Notes: generated by a model not told the origin, from the letters alone. A stretch of DNA of 64,000 nt from an uncultured Pelagibacteraceae bacterium (GCA_902517865.1 CABYDT010000004.1:1-64000); one strand, 5' to 3'. Counted from the stretch's first letter, positions 45,108 to 54,201 are shown. Numbers and translations: made by a program.

Positions 45108-45923
45108 TTAATTACCAATGATAACGTTTAGAAATAAGTGTACTTTTGATTTTAATATTTCTTCTAATTGTTTTCTTGAATATTGACCTATCAATTTAAG
45201 TATTTTTCCAGACTTGCCTATAATAATTCTCTGTTGATTTTTGTTTTTTACTATAAGATTTTGATAGATCGTAAAAGATTTTTTTCTTATTACTTTTTGA
45301 GTTATTACATTTGTTTGATAAGGTATCTCTTGGTTAGTAAACCTAAATATTGCCTCTCTTGTAATCTCAGCAAAAAATTTACTTTTAGACATTGTATGTT
45401 TTTTTTCTAATTTATATTTTTTATTATGTCGCGTATTCTTATAAATATATTTCAAGAAATTATTTAAACTAATCCCTTTAAGTGCGGAAATATAAAATAT
45501 ATCTTGAAAAATATTCAAAAAATCTATTTTTTCGATCTTCTTAAGTGCATAATTTTTTGAAACTAAATCAATTTTATTAAAAATTAAAATTTTGGGTTTA
45601 TTAACTTTTAAAATTCTAGCTTTTATATCACTTAGCAGGTCTAATTTTGACTTTATATCAATTAATACACAAACTATATCTGAAGTTTTTATTGCTTCAT
45701 TTGCTGTATTAATAAAATTAATGTTATTTTTTTTGCTATAAAAGCCAGGTGTGTCTATAAATATAATATTACTATCTTGAAACTTAATATTTGCACGAAT
45801 GTTTAAATTTGTAGTTTGAACTTTATGTGAAACGATTGATATTTTTTTTTTATTTAATGCATTTATTAATGTTGATTTTCCTGAATTTGTCGGGCCTATT
45901 ATTGAAACTAAAGAAGATTTCAT
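45108..45923 (-). CDS. era: GTPase Era
   Basis: Small-subunit maturation GTPase that binds the 3' end of 16S rRNA. The G1 loop is GPTNSGKSTLI (10-20), G3 is DTPGFYS and G4 is FNKIDL. The C-terminal KH domain contains RIIIGKSGKILKLIGQYSRKQLE. The length of 271 is slightly below 300. The acpS-lepB-rnc-era-recO order is the classic alphaproteobacterial one. It overlaps rnc by 4 bases. An A10 tract lies near codons 26-29 (NKKKIS). Confidence 0.95.
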   Translation of the reverse strand: MKSSLVSIIGPTNSGKSTLINALNKKKISIVSHKVQTTNLNIRANIKFQDSNIIFIDTPGFYSKKNNINFINTANEAIKTSDIVCVLIDIKSKLDLLSDIKARILKVNKPKILIFNKIDLVSKNYALKKIEKIDFLNIFQDIFYISALKGISLNNFLKYIYKNTRHNKKYKLEKKHTMSKSKFFAEITREAIFRFTNQEIPYQTNVITQKVIRKKSFTIYQNLIVKNKNQQRIIIGKSGKILKLIGQYSRKQLEEILKSKVHLFLNVIIGN

Positions 45924-46594
45924 ATTTTTAAACTTTGTAATAATTTTTTTGCAGCTGAAGATTGGGCTATTTTTTTCGATCTTCCCTCCGCAGTATAAGT
46001 TTTAGATCCGGTTATATTTACTGATACTTTAAAAATTGGTTTATGAGATGGACCATGATTTGAAATATTTTTATAAATCGGTAATTTTTTAAATTTTTTT
46101 AATGAATATTCTTGTAGTCTAGTTTTTGGATCTATTATATTGCCGGATATCTTGTTAAATTTATCTTTCCATAATTTTAGAATAACTTTGTTAGTAACCT
46201 CGAAACCTTGATCAAGATATACTGCACCTATTATAGACTCACATAAATCACCAAATATTTTTTCATTCCCAAATTTATTTTTTTTTTGTGATTTACTGAG
46301 ATTGAGAAAGTTATTTAATTTTAAATCTTGTATTATTTTAGCACATGTTGATTTATTTACTAACAGGGCAAGTTTTTTATCTAATTGTCCTTCAGAGTCC
46401 ATTGGATAAATTTTATTTAAATTGCCTGCAATAACTAACCCTAATACTCTATCACCTAAAAATTCAAGACGTTCGTTATTAATTTCAATTGCCTTTGAGA
46501 CACTTTTATGAATAAAAGCCTGCTCTAAAAATTTTTTTTTATTAAATTTAATTCCTATTATTTTCTCGATTTGTTCAATTTCTATTTTATTCAT
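45920..46594 (-). CDS. rnc: Ribonuclease III
   Basis: Cleaves double-stranded RNA in rRNA and mRNA processing. The catalytic domain has the signature NNERLEFLGDRVLGLVIA (ERLEFLGD at 41-48) and the second acidic cluster in FGDLCESIIGAVYLDQG. A dsRNA-binding domain covers about residues 155-224 (DPKTRLQEYSLKK and KIAQSSAAKKLLQSL). Length 224 is normal. It overlaps lepB by one base and era by four. Confidence 0.96.
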   Translation of the reverse strand: MNKIEIEQIEKIIGIKFNKKKFLEQAFIHKSVSKAIEINNERLEFLGDRVLGLVIAGNLNKIYPMDSEGQLDKKLALLVNKSTCAKIIQDLKLNNFLNLSKSQKKNKFGNEKIFGDLCESIIGAVYLDQGFEVTNKVILKLWKDKFNKISGNIIDPKTRLQEYSLKKFKKLPIYKNISNHGPSHKPIFKVSVNITGSKTYTAEGRSKKIAQSSAAKKLLQSLKI

Positions 46595-47319
46595 TAATTG
46601 ATCTTTTTTAATATCCTTTCAAATCTTATAGAATGATGCCATTTCCAGAAGGTAAAAAAGTTACCTTTTGTTTTATCATTGGAAAAAAACAAAAATCTTG
46701 CTTTTCCTACTAAGTTTTCTTTTTTAACATATCCTACTCTTGTTAAATAACGGCTATCCGATGAACAATCTCTATTATCACCTAAAAAAAAATAATGATT
46801 TTTTGGTACTATATACACATCAGAGTCTGTATATGAGCCTGTTGCAAAGTATGCAATTTCGTAATTATTTTTTGATGAAATTTTTTCTTTATAAATTTTC
46901 ACATTTACTTTCTCATTGCCACAATAAATTTTAGAATTTTCGACAAATGTTTTTATAATTTTGTTGTTATTAATATATAAATCACCACCAATAAATTGTA
47001 TTTTATCTCCTGATTTTCCTATTAATCTTTTAATATAATCTGTTCTATTATCTGCTGGAGTTTTAAATACTATGACATCTCCTCTATTGGGCTCTTTAAA
47101 TAAAATTCTCTTTTTTAAAAGTCCAACACTAAAGGGAAATGAATGTTTGCTGTAACCATAACTATATTTTGTGACAAACAATCTGTCTCCTATTAATAAT
47201 GTGTTTTCCATTGATGATGAGGGAATATAAAATGGCTGTAATAAAAATGTTCTTATTAAAATTGCTAAGAAGATGGCTATTATAATACTGTTTAAATTTT
47301 CAATTATTTTTTTTTTCAT
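46594..47319 (-). CDS. lepB: Signal peptidase I
   Basis: Cleaves signal peptides of exported proteins on the periplasmic side of the inner membrane. A single N-terminal span (IIIAIFLAILIRTFLLQPFYI) is followed by the catalytic Ser in PSSSMENTLLIGD and the catalytic Lys in TDYIKRLIGKSGD, with the late box GDNRDCSSDSRY. The start is the ATG before KKKIIEN (242 residues), which overlaps the acpS stop by 4 bases. A longer reading frame upstream runs into acpS and is rejected. The start codon is followed by ten A. Confidence 0.94.
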   Translation of the reverse strand: MKKKIIENLNSIIIAIFLAILIRTFLLQPFYIPSSSMENTLLIGDRLFVTKYSYGYSKHSFPFSVGLLKKRILFKEPNRGDVIVFKTPADNRTDYIKRLIGKSGDKIQFIGGDLYINNNKIIKTFVENSKIYCGNEKVNVKIYKEKISSKNNYEIAYFATGSYTDSDVYIVPKNHYFFLGDNRDCSSDSRYLTRVGYVKKENLVGKARFLFFSNDKTKGNFFTFWKWHHSIRFERILKKIN

Positions 47320-47702
47320 ATTTTGCCAGATATAATCACAAAAGCAATAGCCCAAGGAAAATCATCAGATATACTTAAGTGAATTTTGATATTTTTAGAT
47401 TTCATTTTTTTTTTTATTTTTTTTTCAGTATTCTTTGTTATTTTAATATAAGGAGCTCCATTAGATTTGTTTAGAACACTTATTTCTTTAAATGAAACTG
47501 TTTTTCCAATGCCTGTTCCAATTGCTTTTGAGAAAGCTTCCTTTGCGGCAAATTTTTTTGCAATTGTAAATTTGTCGATTTTTTTATTTTTAAATTCTTG
47601 ATTTTTAAAAGCTTTACTTAAAAAAATTTTTTTTTTATAATTTATAATCTGATCTACTCTTGATATATTTACAATATCTACACCTAAACCTAATATTTTC
47701 AT
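47316..47702 (-). CDS. acpS: Holo-[acyl-carrier-protein] synthase
   Basis: Transfers phosphopantetheine from CoA to ACP. The 128-residue protein has the two metal-binding motifs: ILGLGVDIVNISRV with Asp9 and the FAAKEAFSKAIGTGI segment with Glu55. The C-terminal strand is the usual HLSISDDFPWAIAFVI. Between them, an A11-U-A9 tract encodes KKIKKKMK, one of the longest homopolymer stretches of the window. pdxJ, commonly upstream in relatives, is absent; proW lies upstream instead, after 49 bases. Confidence 0.94.
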   Translation of the reverse strand: MKILGLGVDIVNISRVDQIINYKKKIFLSKAFKNQEFKNKKIDKFTIAKKFAAKEAFSKAIGTGIGKTVSFKEISVLNKSNGAPYIKITKNTEKKIKKKMKSKNIKIHLSISDDFPWAIAFVIISGKI

Positions 47703-47751
47703 AAATATTTTACTTACAGAAAATTGAATTATTTAACAAATATTAATTAAC

Positions 47752-48591
47752 TTATTTTACTAGTTTTTGAGTAATTCTATCAAATATTATAGCTATAAGG
47801 ACAATCCCCAAGCCTCCTACAAAAGCCTGACCAATATCTAGTCTTCCTAAAGCTACATAAACCGTTAAACCTAACCCACCTGCTCCAATTAAAGCTGCTA
47901 TGACAGCCATTGATAAAGACAACATTAAAGTTTGATTTACACCTGCTAATATACTTTTTAAAGCTAATGGTAATTCAATTTTTAAAAGTATGGTCAACTT
48001 ATTACACCCCAGAGCTTTTCCTGCATCTATTACTCCTTTGCTAACTTGTCTTAACCCAAGATTAGTAAGCCTTATGACAGGTGGAAGAGCAAATATTATA
48101 ATTGCTACTACTCCAGGTGTTAAACCAACCCCAAAAAGCATAACAACCGGTATTAAATATACAAAACTTGGTATGGTTTGCATTACATCTAGTGCTGGTC
48201 TAAGAGAAGCTTCAAAAAAGTTACTTCTAGATGAAAGGATACCTAATGGTATTCCAATAAAGCAGCAGAAAATAACAGCTGTTATAATCATGGCCATAGT
48301 TGTCATTGTTTCCTCCCAAATATCTAATAAATCGATGAAAATTAAACTTAGAAAGGTGAAGATTGCAAATTTTAAACTATTTGTTTTATATGCAGCAAAA
48401 GTAAAAAAAATTATTACTAATGGTAGAGGTACAAAATTAAAAAAAAAATCTAGTGAATTTAGAACATTATCTATTGGAACTGATATTTTTTTAAAGAGCG
48501 GTCGTTGTTCAAACAACCACTCTTTAACATATTTTTCTATCCATTCAGCTATTGGTAAATAGGCATATTTTGATGGGTTTAAAAAGTCCAA
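47752..48591 (-). CDS. proW: Glycine betaine/proline ABC transporter permease (ProW-like)
   Basis: Inner-membrane channel of an osmolyte transporter. The 279-residue protein has about six to seven spans. It has the permease signature region DAGKALGCNKLTILLKIELPLALKSILAG (EAA-type loop), PSFVYLIPVVMLFGVG and the ending region SLSMAVIAALIGAGGLG, all as in ProW/OpuAB. The start is TTG, two bases after the proX stop, with no ATG alternative that keeps the N-terminal helix. The ATPase gene proV, expected in the same operon, is missing: the next gene downstream is acpS. Confidence 0.92.
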   Translation of the reverse strand: MDFLNPSKYAYLPIAEWIEKYVKEWLFEQRPLFKKISVPIDNVLNSLDFFFNFVPLPLVIIFFTFAAYKTNSLKFAIFTFLSLIFIDLLDIWEETMTTMAMIITAVIFCCFIGIPLGILSSRSNFFEASLRPALDVMQTIPSFVYLIPVVMLFGVGLTPGVVAIIIFALPPVIRLTNLGLRQVSKGVIDAGKALGCNKLTILLKIELPLALKSILAGVNQTLMLSLSMAVIAALIGAGGLGLTVYVALGRLDIGQAFVGGLGIVLIAIIFDRITQKLVK

Positions 48592-48593
48592 AA

Positions 48594-49544
48594 TTATTTA
48601 GCTTTTTTAATCCAACCATCAAAGGTGCTTTTATTTGCTTTCACCCACTCTTTAGCGTGCCTTTTTACATCTCTTTCGCTTTTCTCACCCTTATTCATTT
48701 TCATATTCTGTGCAGATATATCTGCTAAAGGTATGGAAGCTACTTTAAGTAATTTTTCAACTTTAGGATTTTTCTTTAAAAAATCTACGTTCGCTGCTGG
48801 CCTAATATCATCAGCACCAAAACCCAAATTAATTGAAGACTTAGTTGCATTATTTACTTTTGTCGCCTTGGTCTTGGAATATGGAACCTCAATCCAAACA
48901 ACATCTTTACCGAGTTTAAGTGCTCCAACTGTCCAATTTGGAGTCCAAGTATAAAATAAAACTGATTTTCCATTTTTATACCTTGCTATTGCGTCAGCCA
49001 TAGAAGCAGAATACTCAGCCTTAACAGGGTTAATGAATTCACCTAATTTGAGCTCAGCGAAATGTTTGGTTATTTGCTTTTCACATCCCCACCCCGGTGG
49101 ACATGCAACCATATCTGCTTTTCCATCTCCATTTGCATCAAATGTCTTGGCGTGTTTTTTTATATCCATAACACTTTTAATATTAAGTTTGTCAGCGGTT
49201 CTCTTGTCAATTAAGTATCCTTGTAGTCCACCTTTTTTCATTACGTAACCTACAGGTTTTACTTTTCCTTTTGCTTCTTTAATATAAGTATCATGAGTTG
49301 AGAACCAACCATTGACCCAAAGATCTATATCGCCTTGAGCTGCTGCAACATAAAAGACTGAAGGTTTGATTGCTTGTGGTTTTGCAACCTTGTAACCAAG
49401 TTCTTCAAGTGCCATTTTATAAATCTCAGCTTGAAAATAACCAGTGTCCCAATTGGCTTTTGCCATTTTAATTGTCTTAGCATTTGCACTAAAGCTTAAT
49501 GCCACAACCGACAATATACATAGTACTATTCGTAGTAGTTTCAC
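48594..49544 (-). CDS. proX: Glycine betaine-binding periplasmic protein (ProX-like)
   Basis: Periplasmic receptor of the osmolyte transporter. A signal peptide (LLRIVLCILSVVALSFSANA) is cleaved before KTIKMAKANWDTG. The family landmarks WVNGWFSTHDTY and the calcium-binding-like loop DANGDGKADMVACPPGWGCE are present, with YTWTPNWTV and the tail DGWIKKAK. The aromatic Trp residues for betaine cation-pi binding are in place. The start is GTG, fixed by an AGGAGG seven bases upstream, one of the strongest ribosome-binding sites of the window. In SAR11 such transporters import glycine betaine and similar methylated osmolytes as carbon and one-carbon sources. Confidence 0.94.
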   Translation of the reverse strand: MKLLRIVLCILSVVALSFSANAKTIKMAKANWDTGYFQAEIYKMALEELGYKVAKPQAIKPSVFYVAAAQGDIDLWVNGWFSTHDTYIKEAKGKVKPVGYVMKKGGLQGYLIDKRTADKLNIKSVMDIKKHAKTFDANGDGKADMVACPPGWGCEKQITKHFAELKLGEFINPVKAEYSASMADAIARYKNGKSVLFYTWTPNWTVGALKLGKDVVWIEVPYSKTKATKVNNATKSSINLGFGADDIRPAANVDFLKKNPKVEKLLKVASIPLADISAQNMKMNKGEKSERDVKRHAKEWVKANKSTFDGWIKKAK

Positions 49545-49620
49545 TTTATGTCCCTCCTATTAGTGCACAAATAGTAACAAAAAAAACAAAAAAAAGTAAC
49601 CGTATGCAACCATAAAGGTA

Positions 49621-49650
49621 AATATAGCAGATATAGTGAATTTTGGTTAA
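49621..49650 (-). promoter_or_regulatory. Candidate promoter of proXW with a long U-rich leader
   Basis: On the minus strand TTAACC and TATATT are 18 bases apart. The leader of about 70 bases contains the U-rich element GUUAC-U8-G-U8-GUUAC (around 49574-49599) and then AGGAGGGA before the GTG start. This is the longest non-coding gap of the window (138 bases). I see no riboswitch-like folding. The function of the U tract is unknown. Confidence 0.4.
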
Positions 49651-49682
49651 TTTTTGGAAGATTTGTAAAATTTTATAAGAAA

Positions 49683-50423
49683 TTATTTTTTTAGCAAATT
49701 TGAAAATGATTTTCTAATAATTTTTTCGCATTCTAAAAGTTTTTTTTGATTTTTTGATCTCATCACAATTGATGTACCAGATTGTAAATTGTTAAAAAAA
49801 GGATAACTACCAATATCAACGACTTTTTCAAAACTTTTTTGAATATTTTTTAATTCATCAGCAATTTCACTTTCTTTTGTTATTAAATCACATGAAATAG
49901 AAAGGATTTCTGTGCTATTAGGAATAATTTTATCCAATTCATTAATCATTGCATTTAATATTTCTGGAACACCAGGTAAAACATAAACATTTTCGACATA
50001 AAAACCTGCAGCAAATGTTTTTGGATTAGGGATTAATTTTGCTTTTTCTGGCATTTTTGCCATTTTTTTTCTACCATCATTAAAGTTTTTTTTATCGTAG
50101 AAATCTTCTAATATTTGATAGGCTTTTTTGTGATAGACATAATTCTGATCAAATACAACAGATATAGCCTCTGCTGTAATATCATCATGAGTGGGGCCGA
50201 TCCCTCCTGTAGTGAACACATAATTAAATTTATCTTTTAAATATTTAACATGATAAACAATTTCATTAATATTATCCTCAACAATTCTCACTTCCTTGAC
50301 TAAAATACCCTTCTTATTTAGCCATTTTGCCAAAGCTGACGTATTTTTATCTGGAGTTCTTCCAGATAAAATTTCATTTCCAATTATTATAATAGATGAT
50401 GTAATATCTTTATTATTATTCAT
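49683..50423 (-). CDS. CinA-like molybdopterin-binding domain protein
   Basis: A 246-residue protein of the CinA N-terminal (MoCF/MogA-like) family, with SIIIIGNEILSGRTPDKN, the TTGGIGPTHDDITAEAIS motif, MPEKAKLIPNPKTFAAGF and YVLPGVPEILNAM. It lacks the C-terminal nicotinamide-nucleotide amidase domain of full CinA, so it may have only the pyrophosphatase-like activity ascribed to that N-terminal module; molybdopterin chemistry is doubtful. The ATG abuts the sfsA ATG on the other strand with no base between them (CATATG). Confidence 0.86.
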   Translation of the reverse strand: MNNNKDITSSIIIIGNEILSGRTPDKNTSALAKWLNKKGILVKEVRIVEDNINEIVYHVKYLKDKFNYVFTTGGIGPTHDDITAEAISVVFDQNYVYHKKAYQILEDFYDKKNFNDGRKKMAKMPEKAKLIPNPKTFAAGFYVENVYVLPGVPEILNAMINELDKIIPNSTEILSISCDLITKESEIADELKNIQKSFEKVVDIGSYPFFNNLQSGTSIVMRSKNQKKLLECEKIIRKSFSNLLKK

Positions 50424-51119
50424 ATGATATTTAAAAAAAAACTAATACCTGTAAAATTTGAAAAAAGATATAAGAGATTTTTTGCAGATGTGAAAAAAAA
50501 TAGTAAAATTTTGACAGCACACTGTCCAAACTCAGGTTCAATGCTTGGATTATTAAAAAAAGGTAATAAATCATGGATTTCAAAAAGCGATAACATGAAA
50601 AGAAAATTAAAATATACTTTAGAAATTATTAATGATGGTAAAAGCAATGTAGGTGTAAATACTTTAATAGCCAACAAAATTATAGAAGAGGCTTTACTTA
50701 AAGGAAAAATTATTGAGTTTAAAAAAATTTGTAAATTAGAACGTGAAGTTTTTTATTCAAATGACACTAGATTTGATTTTAAACTTAAAATCAATAATAG
50801 AAAAGTGTTTTTAGAAGTTAAAAATGTTACACTCTCGAGAGAACAAGGAGTTGCAGAATTTCCAGATTCCATTACCTCCAGGGGGCTTAAACACATAAAG
50901 AAATTAGGACTATCAATTAACCATGGTTATGATGCTGTTGTTATATTTCTTATACAACGCGAAGATTGTAATTTTTTTAAAATAGCGAAAGATATCGATC
51001 ATAAATACTATAAGGCATATAGTGAAAATAAGAAAAAAGGTGTGAAATTTATTGCGTACTCATGTAAAGTAAATAATAAAAAAATTGAAGTAGAAAAAAA
51101 AATTAAAATTATAAATTAA
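50424..51119 (+). CDS. sfsA: SfsA family protein (sugar fermentation stimulation protein homolog)
   Basis: A DNA/nucleic-acid-binding nuclease-like protein whose physiological role is unclear. The 231 residues match the family from the start: MIFKKKLIPVKFEKRYKRFFADV, HCPNSGSMLGLL, FDFKLKINNRKVFLEVKNVTL (a PD-(D/E)xK-like motif) and FPDSITSRGLKHIKKL. It is divergent from the CinA-like gene with zero spacing; a perfect TATAAT at 50388-50393 lies inside the opposite gene, about 30 bases before the ATG, without a clear -35. map follows after 4 bases. Confidence 0.93.
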   Translation: MIFKKKLIPVKFEKRYKRFFADVKKNSKILTAHCPNSGSMLGLLKKGNKSWISKSDNMKRKLKYTLEIINDGKSNVGVNTLIANKIIEEALLKGKIIEFKKICKLEREVFYSNDTRFDFKLKINNRKVFLEVKNVTLSREQGVAEFPDSITSRGLKHIKKLGLSINHGYDAVVIFLIQREDCNFFKIAKDIDHKYYKAYSENKKKGVKFIAYSCKVNNKKIEVEKKIKIIN

Positions 51120-51123
51120 GTTC

Positions 51124-51882
51124 ATGAGTTCAATAAAAAAATATAATGAAAGAGATTTTATAAAATTAAGAGAAGCAGGAAAATTAGCGGCTATAGCTTT
51201 GGACAGTATAAAAGACAAAATTTTGCCAGGAATTACAACACAAACAATAGATGAAATAATAAGAAAATTTTTAAGAGATCATAATGCATACCCTGCCCCG
51301 CTGTTTTATAGGGGTTATCCAAAATCAATTTGCACATCAATAAATCATGTAGTGTGTCATGGTATTCCCTCTGACAAGGAATTAAAAAATGGAGATATAT
51401 TAAATATAGATGTGACAGCTTATCTTGATGGTTTTCATGGAGATTGTTCTAAGATGTTTTGTGTAGGAGATATTTCGGTAAAAGCTAAAAATTTAATTAA
51501 TGTCACCAAAGAGTGTTTAAATAGATCAATAAAAATTTTAAAACCAGGTATTCATTTTGGAAATATTGGTCATGTAATTCAAAGTTTTGCGGAGGAAAAA
51601 GGATTTTCTGTTGTTCGAGAGTTTTGTGGACATGGTGTGGGTGAAAAATTTCATGAAGAACCGAACGTTTTACATTACGGTAACAAAAACGAAGGTCCAG
51701 TATTAGAAGAGGGTATGGTTTTTACCATTGAACCTATGATTAATGAAGGTAAATTTGAAACAAAAGTATTAAAAGATGGATGGACCGCAGTGACTAAGGA
51801 TAAATCCTTGTCAGCACAATTTGAACATACTGTTGGTATAACAAATAATGGTTACGAAATATTTACTTTAAATAAAAATTAA
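51124..51882 (+). CDS. map: Methionine aminopeptidase, type I
   Basis: Removes the N-terminal Met from nascent proteins. The 252-residue protein has the pita-bread metal ligands: the Asp pair in NIDVTAYLDGFHGDCSKMF, His in CGHGVGEKFHEEP, and the Glu residues in FTIEPMIN and QFEHTVG. SINHVVCHGIP is the substrate-side histidine region. It precedes purB with no gap, and together with sfsA it is part of the purine run. Confidence 0.96.
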   Translation: MSSIKKYNERDFIKLREAGKLAAIALDSIKDKILPGITTQTIDEIIRKFLRDHNAYPAPLFYRGYPKSICTSINHVVCHGIPSDKELKNGDILNIDVTAYLDGFHGDCSKMFCVGDISVKAKNLINVTKECLNRSIKILKPGIHFGNIGHVIQSFAEEKGFSVVREFCGHGVGEKFHEEPNVLHYGNKNEGPVLEEGMVFTIEPMINEGKFETKVLKDGWTAVTKDKSLSAQFEHTVGITNNGYEIFTLNKN

Positions 51883-53175
51883 ATGATACCAAGATATACT
51901 AGAGAAGAGGTTTTAAAAATTTGGGAGCCAGAAAATAAATACAAAATTTGGCTAGAGATAGAACTGCACGCAGCAAAGGCAATGGAGAAATTTAAAATTA
52001 TACCAACAGGTGTTGCTTCTAAAATAAGAAAAAAATCGAAAATTGATGTTAAAAGAATTGATCAGATAGAACGAAAAACAAAACACGACGTAATTGCATT
52101 TTTAACTTCAATAGCAGAAAAAGTAGGCCCGGATGCAAAATATTTACATCAAGGTATGACTTCATCAGATATTTTGGATACGTGTTTTAATGTTCAATTA
52201 AAACAATCTGCAAACATATTACTTAAAGATTTAGATAATATTCTTATAAGTCTAAAAAAAAAAATTAGAAAATATCAAGATACATTTACGATAGGTAGAA
52301 GTCACGGCATACACGCTGAGCCAATTACTTTTGGATTAAAACTTGCTACTTTTTACGAAGAATTTAAAAGAAACAAATTAAGACTTAAATCTGCAATTAA
52401 TGAAATTTCAACTTGTGCAATTTCTGGTGCTGTTGGAACATATGCTCATTTAAATCCAAGCATCGAGAAATACGTTGCAAAAAAATTAAATTTAAAACCT
52501 GAACCAATATCAACTCAAATAATCCCAAGAGATAGACATGCAATGTTTTTTTCAACGTTAGGGGTAATAGCTAGCTCAGCGGAAAGGTTTGCGACAGAGA
52601 TAAGGCATTTGCAAAGAACAGAAGTTCTTGAATGTGAAGAATTTTTTTCAGTAGGACAAAAAGGATCTTCTGCAATGCCTCATAAAAAAAATCCAGTTTT
52701 ATCTGAGAATATAACAGGTCTAGCAAGGCTTGTCAGAAGTTATGTAAACCCTTCAATGGAAAACATAATACTTTGGCATGAGCGTGACATTAGTCACTCA
52801 AGTGTAGAAAGAAATATTGGGCCTGACGCTACAATTACATTAGATTTTTTATTAAATAGACTAAATAACGTTATAAAAAATTTAGTAGTTTATCCAAATA
52901 GAATGAAGAAAAATATGGATGCATTGAATGGTTTAATATTTTCCCAAGGAATAATGTTAAAATTAACACAAAAAGGAGTATCAAGAGAGGCTGCATATAA
53001 AACTGTTCAAAAAAATGCATTGAAAACGTGGAAAAATGGATCTAGTTTTTATCAGAATATATCAAAAGATAAATTTATATCTAAACATATATCATTGAAA
53101 GAATTGAAGCTTTTATTTGATGTTAATTATCATAAAAGATATGTTAAAAATATTATTTCAAGAGTACTTAAATGA
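51883..53175 (+). CDS. purB: Adenylosuccinate lyase
   Basis: Works twice in purine synthesis: splits SAICAR to AICAR and adenylosuccinate to AMP. The 430-residue protein shows the three conserved regions of the fumarase superfamily: [32 protein letters not shown] and the C3 loop [20 protein letters not shown]. The N-terminal [19 protein letters not shown] is typical. It shares its ATG-side base with the map stop and overlaps purC by 4 bases. Confidence 0.96.
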   Translation: MIPRYTREEVLKIWEPENKYKIWLEIELHAAKAMEKFKIIPTGVASKIRKKSKIDVKRIDQIERKTKHDVIAFLTSIAEKVGPDAKYLHQGMTSSDILDTCFNVQLKQSANILLKDLDNILISLKKKIRKYQDTFTIGRSHGIHAEPITFGLKLATFYEEFKRNKLRLKSAINEISTCAISGAVGTYAHLNPSIEKYVAKKLNLKPEPISTQIIPRDRHAMFFSTLGVIASSAERFATEIRHLQRTEVLECEEFFSVGQKGSSAMPHKKNPVLSENITGLARLVRSYVNPSMENIILWHERDISHSSVERNIGPDATITLDFLLNRLNNVIKNLVVYPNRMKKNMDALNGLIFSQGIMLKLTQKGVSREAAYKTVQKNALKTWKNGSSFYQNISKDKFISKHISLKELKLLFDVNYHKRYVKNIISRVLK

Positions 53176-53957
53176 GTAGAAGAAAATTAATATACGAAGG
53201 TAAAGCAAAAATCCTTTACGAAGGTCCAGAGAGAAACACCATGGTGCAATACTTTAAAGATGATGCTACAGCATTTAATAATGAAAAAAAAGCAATTATT
53301 GAAGGTAAGGGGGTTTTAAATAACAGAATTTCTGAATTTATATTTAATCAATTAAATGATGTTGGATTAGAAACTCATTTAATAAAAAGATTGAATATGA
53401 GAGAGCAACTGATCAAATCATGTGAAGTATTGCCAATTGAGTTTGTTGTTAGAAATATTGCTGCTGGTTCAATAGTTAATAGATTGGGTTTAAACGAGGG
53501 ATCCATTTTAAAAAATCCAGTTGTTGAATATTATTACAAAAATGACGCTTTAGGAGATCCAATCGTAACAATAGAGCATATTAAAATTAATGATTGGGCA
53601 AATGAGGAAGAAATTAAAAAGGCCACTAAAATTTCTTTACGTATAAATGATGTTTTATCAGGTTTGTTTAGAGCAGTAGGAATTAAGCTGGTGGATTTTA
53701 AATTAGAGTTTGGTAGATATTGGAATAATGAAGAAAAAAAAATAATTTTAGTTGATGAGATTAGTCCTGACACCTGTCGTTTGTGGGATACTAAAAATGA
53801 AAAAAAACTTGATAAAGACAGATTTAGAAAAGATTTAGGTGGATTAATTGAGGCTTATCAAGAAGTTGCCAAGAGGCTTGGAATCATGCCAGAAGGTACT
53901 AATATCAAGGAAATTAAAACAGGTATTTCTAAAACAATTAAATTAAAAAAAAGTTAA
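53172..53957 (+). CDS. purC: SAICAR synthase
   Basis: Adds aspartate to CAIR, using ATP. The 261-residue protein starts with [13 protein letters not shown], which forms the nucleotide loop, followed by [27 protein letters not shown] and [13 protein letters not shown]. It is in the alphaproteobacterial purB-purC-purS-purQ-purL order. The overlap ATGA with purB indicates translational coupling; one base separates it from purS. Confidence 0.96.
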   Translation: MSRRKLIYEGKAKILYEGPERNTMVQYFKDDATAFNNEKKAIIEGKGVLNNRISEFIFNQLNDVGLETHLIKRLNMREQLIKSCEVLPIEFVVRNIAAGSIVNRLGLNEGSILKNPVVEYYYKNDALGDPIVTIEHIKINDWANEEEIKKATKISLRINDVLSGLFRAVGIKLVDFKLEFGRYWNNEEKKIILVDEISPDTCRLWDTKNEKKLDKDRFRKDLGGLIEAYQEVAKRLGIMPEGTNIKEIKTGISKTIKLKKS

Positions 53958-53958
53958 A

Positions 53959-54201
53959 TTGAAATTTGAAGTTTTTATCACTTTAAAAAAAGAGGTTTTG
54001 GACCCTCAGGGTAAAGCAATCGAAAATGCTTTGGGGTCCCTCGGCATTCAAGGAATTGAAACAGTAAGACAAGGTAAATATTTTTCTATTGTAATTGATG
54101 AAAAAGAAAAAAATAAAGCAGAAAAAATAGTAAAAACTGCATGCCAAAAATTATTAGCTAATGAAACTATAGAGGAATATAGTTTTAAAATAGTTAAATG
54201 A
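53959..54201 (+). CDS. purS: Phosphoribosylformylglycinamidine synthase subunit PurS
   Basis: Small structural subunit that links PurQ and PurL in the FGAM synthase complex. The 80-residue protein has FITLKKEVLDPQGKAIENAL and LGIQGIETVRQGKYFSIVI, covering the whole family. The start is TTG, one base after the purC stop; no ATG in frame would retain the first beta strand. It overlaps purQ by 4 bases. Presence of PurS goes with the separate PurQ and short PurL downstream. Confidence 0.95.
   Translation: MKFEVFITLKKEVLDPQGKAIENALGSLGIQGIETVRQGKYFSIVIDEKEKNKAEKIVKTACQKLLANETIEEYSFKIVK

Noticed and set aside
47320-47355. 12-residue N-terminal extension of lepB
   Set aside because: It lies within acpS; the ATG at 47319 makes the usual 4-base overlap.
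47990-48562. A 190-codon open frame antisense to proW
   Set aside because: It is a by-product of hydrophobic codon composition in the permease; it has no recognisable motif, and the proW frame matches its family throughout.
49545-49682. A riboswitch or tRNA in the proX upstream gap
   Set aside because: The stretch is mostly A/T with a U tract and has no stable fold, cloverleaf or CCA-like pattern.
49683-50423. Molybdenum cofactor gene (mogA/moaB) for the CinA-like protein
   Set aside because: The motifs fit the CinA N-terminal family better, and no Moco genes are in the window.
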